Shown in pieces: positions 63,908 through 64,000 of a DNA stretch of 64,000 nt; the first letter of the stretch is position 1; every line of letters starts with the position of its first letter. This stretch comes from Ruoffia halotolerans. Lineage in GTDB: Bacteria > Bacillota > Bacilli > Lactobacillales > Aerococcaceae. Made by a program: the position numbers and the translations under genes. The notes beneath the pieces were generated by a model. The model had not been told where the DNA came from and searched no databases. It worked only from the letters and a program-made list of their open reading frames with translations. Where the stretch lies: NCBI RefSeq assembly GCF_014049385.1, contig NZ_JACAOA010000011.1, forward strand, positions 1-64,000, read 5' to 3'.

Positions 63908-64000
63908 GTGTTTCTCCTCTATTCATTATATCTTGGATATTATAACAGAAAATGATTAGATTGTTGAGTTATCTGTACTTCTACATAAAATTATATAAAC

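Overview
This window looks like chromosome from a low-GC, fermentative Firmicute of the order Lactobacillales. Aerococcaceae or Carnobacteriaceae would fit, but the genus cannot be fixed from sequence alone. The pointers are a heterolactic phosphoketolase with a gluconate kinase, glucose and mannose-family PTS operons under CcpA-type cre sites, an LPXTG-anchored pullulanase with a YSIRK-like signal peptide, an FNR-like regulator beside metal P-type ATPases, strong AGGAGG ribosome binding sites and frequent hairpin-plus-T-run terminators. No rRNA, tRNA, CRISPR array or prophage was seen.

Layout. 0-3.3 kb: an XRE regulator, a ComX/SigH-like sigma factor, a truncated IS110-type transposase, an iron-dependent alcohol dehydrogenase and a small membrane protein. 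3.3-13.7 kb is accessory in character. It holds a 42-bp palindromic tandem repeat (array A), a three-gene operon (BrxC/D-like ATPase, Lhr-like helicase, TerB_N/TerB_C-like protein) that resembles a predicted defence or stress system, a frameshifted DegV gene, an ArsR regulator, and two nuclease-like genes (NERD and DUF2130) that bracket a 28-unit array of the same repeat (array B). 13.7-18.6 kb: a TetR-controlled HrtBA-like ABC exporter, UV damage endonuclease UvsE and a CorA-type transporter. 18.8-26.1 kb: an acidic secreted PepSY protein, then a four-gene translationally coupled operon that probably makes an extracellular polysaccharide. Its genes are a degenerate receiver, a membrane-anchored helical-repeat protein, a processive GT2 synthase and a membrane-anchored clan GH-A-like hydrolase. 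26.1-28.3 kb: an inactivated IS3-family element and a second 42-bp palindromic repeat. 28.5-32.8 kb: pullulanase followed by array C.

32.9-38.3 kb is a metal/redox cluster: an HMA chaperone, a RIC-like protein, a CPG-type P-ATPase, a Crp/FNR regulator with nine consecutive N-terminal histidines, and an SPC-type P-ATPase. One FNR-type box lies exactly 41.5 bp from two divergent predicted start sites. 38.3-45.4 kb: a split ThrE exporter, an SDR, a decayed 6-phosphogluconate dehydrogenase, gluconate kinase and phosphoketolase. 45.5-53.9 kb: a broken CPBP protease gene, UDP-glucose dehydrogenase, an SDR, an MscS-like channel, a 57-residue tautomerase, fructosamine kinase, and UPF0316, DUF218 and acyltransferase membrane proteins. 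54-61 kb: PtsG, a broken GH1 gene and a complete mannose-type PTS operon with manO. 61-64 kb: an IS relic, a DUF2382 stress protein and a second nucleotide-sugar dehydrogenase.

Several genes are broken (degV, CPBP, gnd, the GH1 gene, two transposases), so this strain is shedding genes. The least explained structures are the palindromic 41/42-bp repeat family, which forms three arrays in the same orientation, and the polysaccharide operon headed by a receiver that lacks its phosphoacceptor aspartate.
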